From Nelumbo lutea (Eukaryota > Streptophyta > Magnoliopsida > Proteales > Nelumbonaceae), in NCBI GenBank assembly GCA_022828595.1, contig JAKGHH010000006.1, positions 13,760,499 through 13,824,498 on the forward strand: a stretch of DNA of 64,000 nt, given 5' to 3'. How positions within the stretch are numbered: position 1 is the stretch's first letter; every line of letters begins with the position of its first letter. A model generated the notes under the pieces. The model worked only from the letters and a program-made list of their open reading frames with translations, made no database searches and was not told the origin of the DNA. Position numbers and translations under genes: made by a program. Below, piece by piece: positions 10,861 through 21,690 of this stretch.

Positions 10861-11940
10861 GATCATAAGGTGTGTCCCCGAGGAAGAGATGGAGTCGGTG
10901 CTCCGGTACTGCCATGATAGAGAAGCAGGAGGCCACTTTGGAGCCAACCGCACTGCAGCCAAGGTTTTGTAATCAGGTTTCTATTGGTCAACCTTGTTCA
11001 AGAATGATCACAGGTATGTGTCCGCATGTGACCAATGCCAGAGAACAGGTAATATGTCATGATTGAATGAAATGTCCCTCACTAATATCTTAATTTGTGA
11101 AATTTTTGATGTATGGGGTATAGACTTCATGGAACCCTTCCCGAATTCTTTTGGTAACAAATACATCATAGTTGCTGTTGATTATGTATCCAAATGGGTG
11201 GAAGCCATGGCTTTACCCACAAATGACTCTAGGAGGGTGTAAACTTTCTTAAAAAGTTATTTACCCGATTCGACACACCTCGAGCTATAATTAGTGATAG
11301 GGGAACTCATTTCTACAACACCCAATTTGAGCGGCTGATGCAAAAATGTGGTGTTACACATAAATTAGTAACCCCATATCACCCTCAAACCAGTGACCAA
11401 GTTGAATTAGCTAATAGGGAACTCAAAAGAATCTTAGAGAAGATTGTAGACTCTTTTAGGGAGGACTCGGCAATCAATCTAGATGATGCATTGTGGGCAT
11501 ATAGAACTACATATAAAACTCCCATCATCATGTCTCCATATAGGCTAGTCTTTGGTAAGGCATGTCATTTACCTGTTGAGCTGGAACATAAGGCATATTA
11601 GGCACTAAAGTTCTTAAATTTTGATTTGCAGGCCATAGGAGCCGAGAGACGACTACAACTGAATGAGATAGATGAATTTAGACTTGCAGCATATGAGAAT
11701 GCCAAGATTTACAAGGAGAGAACAAAAATATGGCATGATAAGAACTTGTTGAGATGTAATTTTCATGTGGGCCGCAAGTGTTACTGTATAATTCAAGTCT
11801 CCGATTGTTCCTGGGCAAGCTGAAATCGAGATGGTCTGGACCCTTCACCATCACATAAGTTTTCCCTTATGGAGCTGTAGAGGTCACTCACCCGACACAA
11901 GAAACATTTAATGTCGATGGTCAGCGCCTCAAGCCATATA
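10861..11940 (+). pseudogene. Athila integrase (broken)
   Basis: HHCC zinc site: YCHDREAGGHFGANRTA then CDQCQRTGN (10895-11050). The catalytic core follows with [38 protein letters not shown] (second Asp, about 11293) and the Glu in [11 protein letters not shown] (about 11402). The tail [31 protein letters not shown] and GAERRLQLNEIDEFRLAAYE is typical Athila. Stops at 10970-10972 and 11599-11601, a stop in SRRV* and frame slips near 11080 and 11260 inactivate it. Residues matching GAVEVTHPTQETFNVDGQRLK end the pol region near 11940. Confidence 0.9.
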
Positions 11941-13254
11941 TAGTGGGTGGAACATTGTCTACTCCATCCACTGTATACCTAGATGACCGGTGATCCTACT
12001 GGAAGTTCGAGCTTCAGACTTTAAACAAGCACTTATTGGGAGGCAACCCAATACTGATGAGTAGTTTTTATTTTCATTTGTTTTTCTGTTTTTCTTTTTT
12101 GTATCATTCGAGTTTCTTGTATAGGATGTTAACTTGGTAGATTGCTGATCTCTCTGAGTGTTTATCATTCTCTCCATTTAGTTTCTTGTGGTTCTTAGCA
12201 GCTAGAGGTTCCAAACAAGGGAGCTATTCCAAATTTCAGAACACTCTTCAGGGAAGTCCTCTAAACCCCTCTCATTACTTGATAATGCTCTTCAGGAAAA
12301 GACCCTCATTGTTGGATTCATCTTCACATTCTCTCACTAGGAACATTGAAGGCAATGTTCATGTTAAGTGTGCGGGAGTTAGGCCGTAGCTATGCATCTC
12401 AATCACCCCAAAACATACATGCATTGATAGGCTGAATAAACTAAAATTCCCTCAAGATTATTGCTGTTTATAAGGTGAATTCCAAGAGGGAATACAATAA
12501 GTTGAGGGAAATCATCACATTGCATGAAGTTAAGGAAGTCAAATAGGACTTTCATCATGGCCAGCCCTAACTCTCTTCATGTGTATAATGCACTTGATTG
12601 ACATCTTAAAGATCATTCGAGCTATTAGTCCACATCTGAACTGTTAATGCATGAAGTTCAATAATTGCAAAAGAAAAAAAAAAAGAGAAAGAGAAAGGAA
12701 CAAAGTCCAAATGACTCCGCTGTCATGAACTGAATAGTAAAACTAGCAGTTTATAATATGATTTCAGTCCCAACTCCGCTATTCCAAGCTGAATAGTAAA
12801 ACTAGCAACTTGGAATATAAGTATTGTTATTTACCTCTAGCTTGTGACTAGTGTGATGGAGCATAAAATGCACTCACACCAAAATAAAAGGGGAAAGAAA
12901 AGAATTCGGTGACGACTGAGGTTCGAAGGGATAAAATGTGGTTGAACATTCAATTAGATGCATTAACAGATTTGAGACCAAGCTCAAAGTAATGGTTAAT
13001 ATTGGTGGTCAAGGAGTTGCTATACATATTGAATGGAAGTGAATGTTGGAGTATAAAGGATCTCATATTCTCCCCTTCCTTTGCTCTTATGTATGTGGTA
13101 ACAATGACTAATCATAGGAATAAATCAGAATAATTATGTAGGTTTCCCGATCACTTAATGCATTCTCATCCTAAAATTCATTTGGTAGATAGTAATAATC
13201 TAGGGGCTGATCAGTTTATGGGTGATATCTTTGCTTGAGGACAAGCAAAAGCTT
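11941..13254 (+). other. Athila 3' untranslated region
   Basis: No frame resembling an envelope protein or any other gene is visible. It holds a KALIGRQPN-like remnant at 12027, a purine-rich run (12669-12699) and a 59-60-bp direct repeat at 12714 and 12773 containing TGAATAGTAAAACTAGCA. The stretch ends with the polypurine tract. Confidence 0.7.
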
Positions 13255-13269
13255 AAGTGTGGGGGATTT
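13255..13269 (+). other. Polypurine tract of the Athila element
   Basis: AAGTGTGGGGGATTT immediately precedes the 3' LTR. It is the usual Athila-type plus-strand primer position. Confidence 0.8.
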
Positions 13270-14546
13270 TGATGTGTGTGCAAGCTACACAACATTTATA
13301 TTGTTTTGTGCATGGTTTTGATGATAATTTGCATGATTTCTCACCCTAATTGAGAATGATTTTAGGAATTCAAGAGTGTGGACCAGCTTAGAGGGAAGAT
13401 AGCATAAAACCATGTTGAAAGGGAAAATGTGGAAGCAATTTGTCATGTCTAGAAGATAGGCCCAGCTGAGACTCATCCAAGGGAGACCTTTCAACCCACC
13501 AAGTGGGAGGCCCAAGTGCAGCCCAAGTGGAACCCAAGTTGCAGCCCAAGGGGTCTTAAAGGTGGCTACCTTTTAGAAGAGAAAGGGCTGAAGAGAAAAG
13601 TATAAAAGGAGAAGAGAAAGGGGAGAAAAGTGTTCAAATCCCCAAAAGGAGAAAGGACAGAAGAGAGGTACGTGAAAGGAGAAAAGAGAAAATCTAGAGG
13701 AAGAAGAAGGTTGCTGAATGCGAATTGGAGGAGGATCACACCCAAGAAAATGAAGATTGAAGCAGAATTCTAGGTTGTCTTCTTCATTGTTTCTGTGCAA
13801 TTGATAACCGAATTCAGCTAGGGTTTCATGCAATTTTGTTAATTAATTTCTCTTTTTTTCTAGAATTCGAACCATGATTGATGATGTTTCAGGTTTGTAA
13901 TTAGTTCTCTAGGGTTATTCGATTGGTTGGATTCATTCTTAATTAGTGTTTTAATTGTTAGAACAGTCTTGGCCTTATTGTTCTTGATTCTTGGATTGTC
14001 TGAATTGCTTAAGAAAGAATTTAGATAATCATATCTGCTAATCAAGAACCGAATCTAACACATCTTAGAGATAATTTGTGTGATTCGGTTGGTGTTCATT
14101 CAAATTTGAATTGATGCCATTCGAATTGCTTGCTCTTAATGCATCCATGGGGATTAAATTATTGATAGAGATATATGAATTGTCACCCATGGATAGGATG
14201 AGTTGTGCTCGAGAGAGGCTACTCATGCCATTAGGGTTTTACTAAACCATGGATGAATCCCAATTCAATTGAATAACTTCATGATTTAATTGTTGGACCG
14301 AATCTGTTAGTGCTCTTATACAGCCTTGCTTCTCTCTACATGAATGTGGTTTGATCCGAACTGATTAGGATAGTTTGCTAGTTAGGAATTCAGATTTTGA
14401 TTAGGTTAATAATTCAGTTTATCAAATAACAATTGACTGATTTATTACTAGTAGTTGTTGGATAAATCCTCATGGGAACGATACTCTGTTCATCACTTTA
14501 TTACTTGATCGGCTAGTGCACTTGCTAGTGTAAGCAATATGCATCA
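13270..14546 (+). repeat. 3' LTR of the Athila element (1,277 bp)
   Basis: It starts TGATGTGTGTGCAAGC and ends GCAATATGCATCA, and aligns along its length with the left LTR. It has a single copy of the 132-bp purine-rich unit and lacks about 80 bp present around 5115-5205 on the left. Confidence 0.9.
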
Positions 14547-14547
14547 T

Positions 14548-15175
14548 CAACCATTTCATCCATGCATACCTCCAATTCTTTGTATATCATGTCATGAAAA
14601 AATATTGTCATTGCTATTTGATAAGTTGCCCCCAAATGGCATAACCTTGTAGCAAAAGGTTCCCCATGGTGTTATGAAAGTTGTCTTTTCTTTGTCCTCC
14701 TCTGCCATTGTGATCTAGTTATATTCTAAAATACATCCATGAAAGAGAACATTTCATGTTCTGTTGTGTTATCAACAAGAATGTCAATGTTTGGTAAGGG
14801 GAAATTGTCATCGGGACTAGCTTTTTTTAAATCCCGAAAATCCATGCACATCCTGACCTTCCCATCCTTTTTAGGCACTGGTACAATGTTGGCTAACCAC
14901 TCAGGATAAGTTGCCACTTTTAGAAATCCCACTTTGAATTGCTTCTTAACCTCTTCTTGAATTTTCAGAGATCACTTTGAATGGAGCTTCTTGAGCTTTT
15001 GTTTTATTGGCTTTGCATTGGGATATATGGGAATCTTATGTATCACCAAGTCTATGTCCAATCTTGGCATGTCTTAGTAGGACCATGCAAACCCAACTCT
15101 AAACTCTTTCAACTATTCTATCATGTCAAATATCTGCTTTGGGATAAAATGACTCTCAATTTTTACCAACTTTAA
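14548..15175 (-). pseudogene. Tat/Ogre RT N-terminal part, up to the insertion (broken)
   Basis: On the minus strand the reading includes FAWSY and DMPRLDIDLVIHKIP, then YPEWLANIVPVPKKDGKVRM, CMDFRDLKKASPDDNFPLPN and FSFMDVF. It continues out of frame to MIYKELEVCMDEMV at 14.58-14.55 kb, where the YVDD-equivalent has decayed to CMDE. The Athila LTR starts right after it. The RT resumes at 4.94 kb. Confidence 0.85.
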
Positions 15176-15179
15176 ATCA

Positions 15180-15870
15180 TCATTAGTTTCAAGATTAACT
15201 TCTTTTGAGTCAACTTCTGGTATTCTTTTCTCTTGCTATTGAATCTGGTTAAGGATATCTTTAGGGATCTCCTCTTCAATAGGTTCCTCCTCTATCCCCA
15301 TGAGAGCAAAGTCTAACTCAAGGTCGAAGTCATAGGATTGTGAGATGGGTTTGAGTTCCTGTAAGATCGAAAGGAGCAATAAATATGAGAATTGGAACCG
15401 AACAAAAAGGAGTTTTTTTCAAAAAAAAAAGCGGTCGGGCCCATGCTGTGAACCAAGGCTGCCTACATACCTTTTTAAGGGGGGAATTGGGCCTATCGTA
15501 GTTCAAGAAAAAATATTTTCATTTCGTTTGGATCAATGGAGTACAAAAACTACTTTTGGGACTAAGACACATGGTAGAAAGCATTGACCCCCTGGTTCGA
15601 GAGTTACAGCTTAACGAACCTCAAGAGAAGGGACCTCTAGGCCCATGGTAGTTGGAGAAGAAAACTAGTTATAAACAAGCTCTTTCAAAGGAACAATTAA
15701 CTAGGCAGGGCCTTCCTTGAATTTGCCTCCTATCACACATACATCTCCATCCAAGGATTCCCAAATGGCATGATCCTCGAGCTCGTTAATTATCTTTAGT
15801 CCAATAGGGATTACCAAATGGCTGATGTGCTTTTGATCTTCTTGTTCTTTGAGAAAAAGTAGTGAAATGT
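15180..15870 (-). other. Tat/Ogre protease-RT spacer
   Basis: I see no conserved domain on either strand. Around 15450-15500 lies a CAAGGCTGCCTACATACC motif, a short conserved piece I associate with plant Tat/Ogre internal regions. Ogre elements carry a spliced spacer between protease and RT. That would fit, but no splice sites could be confirmed. Confidence 0.45.
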
Positions 15871-16563
15871 CTAGGTTGTTAAGGGAGGTTTTAGGATGGG
15901 CTTATAGGTCATGTTCATTAGGTACACCTTTCTTCTTCCCACCTTGTGGGCCAAATAGGTCATGTTCATTAGGTTCATTTGGTTCAATCTCCCTTGTTTC
16001 TTAATACCTAACCCTTTGCTAGGGTTGAAATTCATATGAGCCTTCATTTGGAAAGGTGGTGTTATCCTCCCTTGAATATTCTTTAATTCTTGAACCTTTT
16101 TTATGGAATTCAGTTCCTCAAACTGGTAAGAGAAGAAACCTAGACCTTCCTCTAGGTGTTGAGCTAATGATTCCATAGCTAGTGCAATTTGACTATCCCC
16201 AAAGATTGTAATGAGATCATTATTATGGATCAATTTTAATCTTTGGTGGAGGGAAGATGGCATGACTCCGATAGAATGAAGCCAAGGTCTCCCTAGTAAT
16301 AGGGTAAAGTATGCTTGAATGTCTAAAACTTGAAATTGAATATGATAAATAACCTTTACAATAGTCACATTAAGTGTTACATCTTCTAAATTTGGCCTAA
16401 CTGAATTGTCAAAGGCCCTTACCACAATGGATCTCTTGTTTACATCATGTATACCCATTCCTAGTGCTTGTAGTGTTTCGAGGGTGCACACATTTAGACG
16501 AGACCCATTATCCACTAAGACATTAAAGACCCTCATTCCTCTACAAGTCACTATGATATACAA
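15871..16563 (-). pseudogene. Tat/Ogre aspartic protease and following region (broken)
   Basis: A 230-codon open frame on the minus strand reads FNVLVDNGSRLNV (active site, DNGS where DDGS/DTGS is usual), TLETLQALGMG, YHIQFQVLDIQAYFTLLLGR, PWLHSIGVMPSSLHQRLK. This is the retropepsin that would cut the polyprotein, in the Tat/Ogre spelling. The remaining 120 residues form a poorly conserved linker with a near-repeat of NLMNMTYLAHKVGRRKVY and YLMNMTY. Gag precedes it and the RT spacer follows. Confidence 0.8.
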
Positions 16564-16599
16564 TGGAAGATTGTGAGTAAAACCATCTATTGGGATTTT

Positions 16600-18680
16600 A
16601 TCATTTGAAAAAGTTATGACTCAAGGGGCCAAAATCATGCCGACCATCTGTGCTAGCCTTTCCGGTTCTATATTTGGGAGGATAAGAGCCCTTATGAAAG
16701 CTTCCATAACCTAATTCCTATGATGTTTTGAAGATAATAACAGCCCAAGTATTGAAATCTATGCTAGTATTTTTGCTAGCTGATCCACTATGTTGTATTA
16801 AGACTTTTCAATGGCTCTCAGGGTATCATCCTTCTTGTTTTTACTTTTTTTATCCTACTCCTCTCTTATCTTAGCCTTTCCTTTATCCACTACCCTAGTC
16901 ACTTGTCCTGGGGGCAAAAGTCTTCCAGATCTTAATAAGGATCCATGTTCTGGGTCAGCTCAATCTACTTGCGCCACCACTGGCTCAGTGTAATAGTTCC
17001 ATGAGACCTTGGATGAATTTTCTTTGTAGAGTTCCAGATCATGAATGACAAAGGGTTTTCGCGGGTGGTTGTCATTGAATACAGTGAAAGGGGCAAAAGG
17101 GTTATTGGTGAACTGTGTGAAAAGGACTAGGATGCAAAAAGGGAGGTCTGGTAGTGCAAATGGTGTGAAGAGGTGGTTGAATGCATAGCACTAGTACTGT
17201 AGGAAGGGTCCCTATTGGAACAACCAACATTGTAGGGTCCATAAACTACATAAATTTTTTGATGCAATGAATGCTATTGTTGGGTCATGCTTCGTGTAGT
17301 GGCATGGAATTTTTTGTGATCCCCATTTGTTGCTGCTTTGGTTGCTCCACATGAAAGGTGATGCATCATCAATTAGCCTCTAAACTACATACTTAAGTTG
17401 CCAACACCTATTGGTCACATGCCACGGGCCTTGGTGGTAGGCATAGTGGGCATTGTCACTGTACCCTTTTGGCTTAGGTTCGGGTCATGGTTCAAAGTAT
17501 TGATACACCTTTGTGTATCGATAGAGGCATATCGGTATTTAAATACAAGCAGAAATACCTTTTTTTACTTTTTTTTTCAAAATTTGGTTTTTGGGAAGAT
17601 ATTTAAGCATATTTTTATTAAAAAAGAGTGGGGTCCCAAAACACCAAGCATATTTTTTGAACCTTGGTTCCTGTGATGGTTTCCAAGTCAACAAACTCAT
17701 GTACCCTTCTTTGACCAATGTAGGCAATAACTGAGAGTGAGGGTATGGTAGGGTGGTAAACTCTATCCTCTTCCCTTTCTGGATGCGAAGATTTTGGTCG
17801 GTTACCATCGTGTGTAGGGGAGTGGGTGGTTGGTATGGTCGTTGAGTTGGCATTAGACAAAATGGTTGTGTTATGATAGGCACTAGCGGTGATGGTGCAG
17901 GTAAGAAAAATGGTGGTTGGGGATTGCTTGGATAAGTAGCTACAACAAGGTTAGATTGGACTTATTGGTAAGGGGATGAGGAAATAACAAGCACTTCACT
18001 TTCTGACTTCTTCTTGATGGGGGGCTTTTTGGGAAAGATTTGGGATGGACCAACTATCATAATTGAGGGATTGATTCTTCGATCCTAGTGGGCCCCCTAA
18101 CAACCTCATTAAAATCCTTAAGAGGCTGGGCAATCAACATTGAATAGGTGAAGACGGTAGGTTGTTGCCTTGGTTAAAGTCTGTGGTTCCTAGGTTATGA
18201 GCCCCTTTTAATTTCTGGATTTCTTCCTTCATTTTCTCCATTTCCTCTCTCATAGGATTGTTCACAAGCAATGATGGCTTCATTGGGAGGATAGACTGGG
18301 AGACACGAGGGTCTTCTTCTTCAAAGTCATTGACTTGGTTGACTATTAGTATTGCGGGTTGCTTGGTGAAGACGGTAGGTTGTTTCCTTGGGGTTGGAGA
18401 TGTAGCACCAGCGGTGAATATGAACGGGGTAGGAATCCCAATAGTGGTGGCGATGGCAAAGGTTTAAGTTTGGGCAGTGGTTTGGGGGTTGGCAGCATTT
18501 TTCTCTAAGAGTGAATCCACCTGAGCAGACATTTCCAAAAGCATTTCTTGAAGATGGAGAAAAGCACTGTATGAGATAGTAGCGGGGTAGTAGTCTCCAC
18601 ATTGGTCGTGTCATGCTGCCCTAAGCCCTCTGAGGTCATGCCTTCGATTGCCATGGTATGGGCAAAGGACCAAATTACAA
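16600..18680 (-). pseudogene. Tat/Ogre gag (heavily decayed)
   Basis: Gag pieces in changing frames run from an ATG near 18650 (MAIEGMTSEGLGQ...) through LEMSAQVDSLLEKNAANP, a proline- and glutamine-rich centre and FTTLPYPHSQLLPTLVKEGY near 17760 (the Tat gag segment that normally reads FTPIPMTYTELLP...). A phrase with GAAGACGGTAGGTTGTT occurs twice (about 18148 and 18370), a small internal duplication. No intact frame is longer than 115 codons. The plus-strand frames at 16811 and 17398 are shadows. Confidence 0.6.
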
Positions 18681-18725
18681 TTCTATTGGTCTTTGTGTTG
18701 GCCTGAAGTAGGTCTAAAAATTATT

Positions 18726-19170
18726 CACGAACAAAGAAATCAATTTTCAACAATTGATGAAATGATTTGATGTATTTGGTAAACCTATTTTAATTTTTGA
18801 TGAATTTGTTAATTTTGATTCTATCTGATGAGTTGATTTGATGAATTTTATAAACTTAATTTTGATTTTTATTCTTCGATTTTGATTTTTGATGTTTGAT
18901 GAATTGATTTGAAGAATTTGATATTTGATGTATTGATTTGATAAATTTGATAAACTTAATTTCAATTTTTGATGCCTTAGTTTCAATTTTGCTGCTTTGA
19001 TTTTGATTTTTGATGAGCTGATTTGCTAAATTTGATATTTGATGAGTTGATTCAATGAATTTGATAATCTTGATTTGATGATTTTGCTACTTGATGTTTT
19101 GTTTGGTGACTTTTGATTTTGCTAATTTGATGAATTTGATACTTTTGGCAATTTTGATTTATGATAATTG
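18726..19170. repeat. Second TTTGAT-rich degenerate tandem repeat
   Basis: Units such as TTTGATATTTGATGAGTTGA and TTTGATAAACTTAATTTTGA match the array at 930-2390 in motif and orientation. It lies upstream of gag and downstream of the coiled-coil ORF of the minus-strand Tat element. Confidence 0.7.
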
Positions 19171-19379
19171 AAGATACTTGAGTCAAATTTTAAGATTGGA
19201 AATTTGTTAGGTTCGAAATTTGATGCAACATACTAGAATGGTATATTTTCTTTAAATAGTTAATGTGTTTAATTGATATTTGAGTGAGACAATAATGCCC
19301 CCCAAAAAATAGTTTCTTCAATAATGTTCACTACATCCACTTTTTTCTTCAAAAAGAAAATGAAATACAACAATATTGA

Positions 19380-20010
19380 TTTTGGGAGGGATGTCAATGC
19401 CATATTAAGTCAAGGTGCCTTCGAGTATTGCCATTTGATTTAACACTTGTATTGTGTATGCTTCTATGCGGTTGACTAACTCTTCATATTTGACGTTGGC
19501 ACTAGTAGCCTCATTCCTAGCTTAATGGAACTCGCGATGAGTTTCATTAGTTTCAACATCCAATATTTGCTTCTCTTGAAGTGCCTATGCTAATTTCTCC
19601 ATTGTTTCAAGATGGCTTTCTTGGGCTTCACTCAACTTTTCCCTTTGATTTTTCAATCTCTCTTTTAATTCCATAATTTCCTTCCTTAAATCTGACTCTT
19701 GTATTTCCATTTTCCATTTTTGCTTGAAGTACTCTCTTATTTGCTTCCTTATATAATCATTGTGTCTCTCGATCCCTATCTCCTACTATCCTCATTTATC
19801 TTGTTTTGCTCATGAAGTTCTAATACTGCTTTCAGATATGAATCATCTAAAGGTCGTTTGGGAGATTCCTTTGATATAGTACCTTTGGATGGAGGCCTTA
19901 CTGGGGTGGGGAATTTGGGTGGTGGTACTAAAGGTGACAAAAAACTTTGAGTGTACACCCAATCCCTGTATGTATGATCACACATCAACTTGAAGGTTGA
20001 CAATAGGGTC
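19380..20010 (-). pseudogene. Probable ORF1 of the Tat/Ogre element (coiled-coil, broken)
   Basis: The minus strand starts MSTFKLMCDHTYRDWVYTQS, continues with a Pro-rich PPPKFPTPVRPPSKG stretch, then, across frame breaks, ELKERLKNQREKLSEAQESH and ETNETHREFHXARNEATSAN, which has the charge pattern of a coiled coil. Ogre-type elements carry an extra ORF upstream of gag with such a coil. Position and character fit; sequence identity to known ORF1 proteins is not demonstrated. Confidence 0.45.
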
Positions 20011-20183
20011 TCTCACTAGAGCTTAGAGCCTATCACATACAGTAAGTAGCTCTAGATGAATTTGATTGTTTTCCCCATTGGTTTCAATTTGGCATCTATA
20101 CTTGCATTAATATATGGGTTGTTATTCCAGACATGGATGCTTTTGCATGAGCTATGAGCTTATTTAAACATTACAAACTTTCT

Positions 20184-20426
20184 CTATTTTTCTAAAATTG
20201 GACATCGATTCTTGGCTAGCATTGACCTGGCAATGAATAACATTGAACCTGAAACACCAGATATGCCTTTGGTTGTGGCGTAAATATCAAACTGATGTTC
20301 TTTTACACTTCGATCCGGTTTTGTAACTGTTTGGATGAAACATAAATAACCGTCGAAAATTGATGTAATACTCATCGCAGGTCGAGTTTTACATTGATTG
20401 TTGGGCTCAGTTTGGAAGGAGTACAA
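20184..20426 (-). CDS. Unidentified exon-like open frame
   Basis: I do not recognise it. The minus-strand frame of 80 codons has a protein-like composition (FQTEPNNQCKTRPAMSITSI, DGYLCFIQTVTKPDRSVKEH). A possible acceptor, TATTATTTGTAG, precedes TTGTACTCC near 20430. A stop follows PILEK at its end. It lies between the Tat element and a GC-richer segment at 20.9-21.1 kb on the same strand, so it could be an exon of a decayed gene or part of the element's 5' region. Confidence 0.25.
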   Translation of the reverse strand: MYSFQTEPNNQCKTRPAMSITSIFDGYLCFIQTVTKPDRSVKEHQFDIYATTKGISGVSGSMLFIARSMLAKNRCPILEK

Positions 20427-20639
20427 CTACAAATAATACAAAATACATAAATCCTTACATCAATCAATAATCGCCACTCTTTAGTCATGTGTTGTAGCAA
20501 TGGTTCCTAAAAGTCTAAAAAGATTGAAGCTAACAACGATTTGAATACACCATGGATATGGCTGATTATTTGGCTAAAAGTACAATTGTCTAAGGAATCT
20601 CCCTCTTGGCCGGGGTTTGAATGGTTGAAAGCACATGGT

Positions 20640-20748
20640 TGAAAACCTACACTTTGTTTAAACACTTGATTTGGGTATGCCTTGGCTAGCTGCCATGGAC
20701 TGTTAGTTTTTAGTCGTCAGAAAGATCTTCTGTGCAGTTGCTAGCTAC

Positions 20749-20787
<39 letters not shown>

Positions 20788-21130
20788 CGGGTGTTTCTTC
20801 TAAGGTTCTTTCCTCCTTCCTCTCCCTTAGGAAAAGAAGATGAACTCTATCTATGTGTATGAGACTGAGAATGAGAGTAGACGACTTTTAGCAGAATCCC
20901 CACACCACTAAAAAAGCAAAAAAGAGAATTCCCCTGTTTGAAGATATGATGGTGGTGGTGGTGGTGATGGTAGTGTTAATCGGAGTGGCCGGATTGAAGC
21001 TTCTCTAAGAGAGAGGGCGGAGTCCGAGTGAGAAAGAAAGGGAAATAATGCTGGCGTTAAAGTATGAAGATAGAAAAGAAAGATTTCAGCGGTGGAAAAA
21101 GGGTAAAATAATAAATTAACGATGCCCATA
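20640..21130. other. Low-complexity segment with possible 5'-UTR character
   Basis: Read on the minus strand it is pyrimidine-rich, with a CCACCACCACCACCATCAT run (20945-20970) and the (TC)/(GA) microsatellite. This is like a plant leader sequence, but no start codon leading into a recognised protein was found. Confidence 0.3.
20751..20784. repeat. (TC)17 microsatellite
   Basis: A perfect dinucleotide run of 34 bases. Confidence 0.95.
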
Positions 21131-21407
21131 GTTAAATTACTGTTATGTCACTGACATGGTGAATTTTGAACGTTTTGAAAAATTATGGTGGGTTTTTGGA
21201 CAATTTCCCTTTATTTTAAAGCTTGGTTGCCAGTGTTCTATTTTGTGTCGTCTATTATTTCAAACAAATTAAAAGTTTTGAAAGGAATAAAGTTTCTGGG
21301 AGGATTCAAACAAATTGATTCAGGATACATTTATATAATCAAAAGGGAGTTAAGGAAAAGGTCAAAAGTTTTTCAGGCTAGACCAATAGCTAAGTGAATT
21401 CACGTGA

Positions 21408-21690
21408 GGAAAGGCACTTAGTTTCAAGGCAAATTTGATAGTGAAGTAACTTTACTTAAAGAAAGGCATACAGTTTTAAAGCCAAATTGACAGTGAAGCA
21501 GTTTCACCTAAAGAAAACTACAAGGCTTTAAGGCCAAATTAATAATGGAGTTTCACCTAAAGGAAGGCAATAGTGAAAACTCTTTACCTAAGAAAAATGC
21601 ATTAAATTTCAAAACCAATTTAATAGTAAGACAGCTTTACCCTAAGAAATAAGGATTTAGGGCCAGATTAATAATGAAGGGATCCTGCAA
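21408..21690. repeat. Degenerate ~54-bp tandem repeat, about five units
   Basis: Successive units share AGGCAnnnAGTTTnAAGGC, CAAATTnATAGTGAAG and CTTTACCTAAGAAA blocks. Unit starts are near 21409, 21463, 21515, 21560 and 21590. Units differ by substitutions and small deletions. It lies just downstream of the cystatin gene's 3' end. Confidence 0.75.

Larger units (their letters stand above)
4942..14546 (+). mobile_element. Athila-type Ty3-gypsy retrotransposon, nested in the Tat element
   Basis: A 9,605-bp element on the plus strand. LTRs begin TGATGTG and end GCATCA. The primer site for tRNA-Asp lies at 6430-6447 and a polypurine tract at 13255-13269. Internal order is gag, protease, RT, RNase H, integrase, all broken by stops, frameshifts and a local scrambled duplication. 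RT and integrase spelling (VQVVPKKGGMT, CIDYRKLSEAT, YYCFLDGYSGYNQIPI, FMDDFSVFG) is that of the Athila lineage. No envelope-like frame is present in the 1.3 kb between integrase and the right LTR. The LTR copies differ by about a dozen substitutions in their first 170 aligned bases (hand count) and by two large indels, so the insertion is old. Confidence 0.92.
2390..18700 (-). mobile_element. Outer Tat/Ogre-type Ty3-gypsy element, interrupted
   Basis: Read on the minus strand, the order is gag (18.7-16.6 kb), aspartic protease (16.56-15.87 kb), spacer, reverse transcriptase (15.2-14.55 kb), [insertion 4942-14546], end of RT and RNase H (4.94-4.19 kb), a second archaeal-type RNase H (about 4.15-3.6 kb) and integrase (3.6-2.47 kb). 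This domain order and the second RNase H mark the Tat lineage. Stops and frameshifts break every domain. The break falls at the RT catalytic box: the right-hand piece ends in CMDE, where YVDD is expected, and the left-hand piece resumes with AKS, the residues that normally follow. I could not delimit its LTRs; related repeats lie at 0.93-2.39 and 18.73-19.17 kb. Confidence 0.85.

Noticed and set aside
11941..13254. Possible envelope-like ORF of the Athila element
   Set aside because: No frame of useful length or membrane-type composition was found between integrase and the 3' LTR.
17398..18614. Plus-strand frames at 17398 and 18258 and minus-strand frame at 18327
   Set aside because: They overlap decayed gag. 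The plus-strand ones are shadows, and the minus-strand one is out of the gag frame for most of its length.
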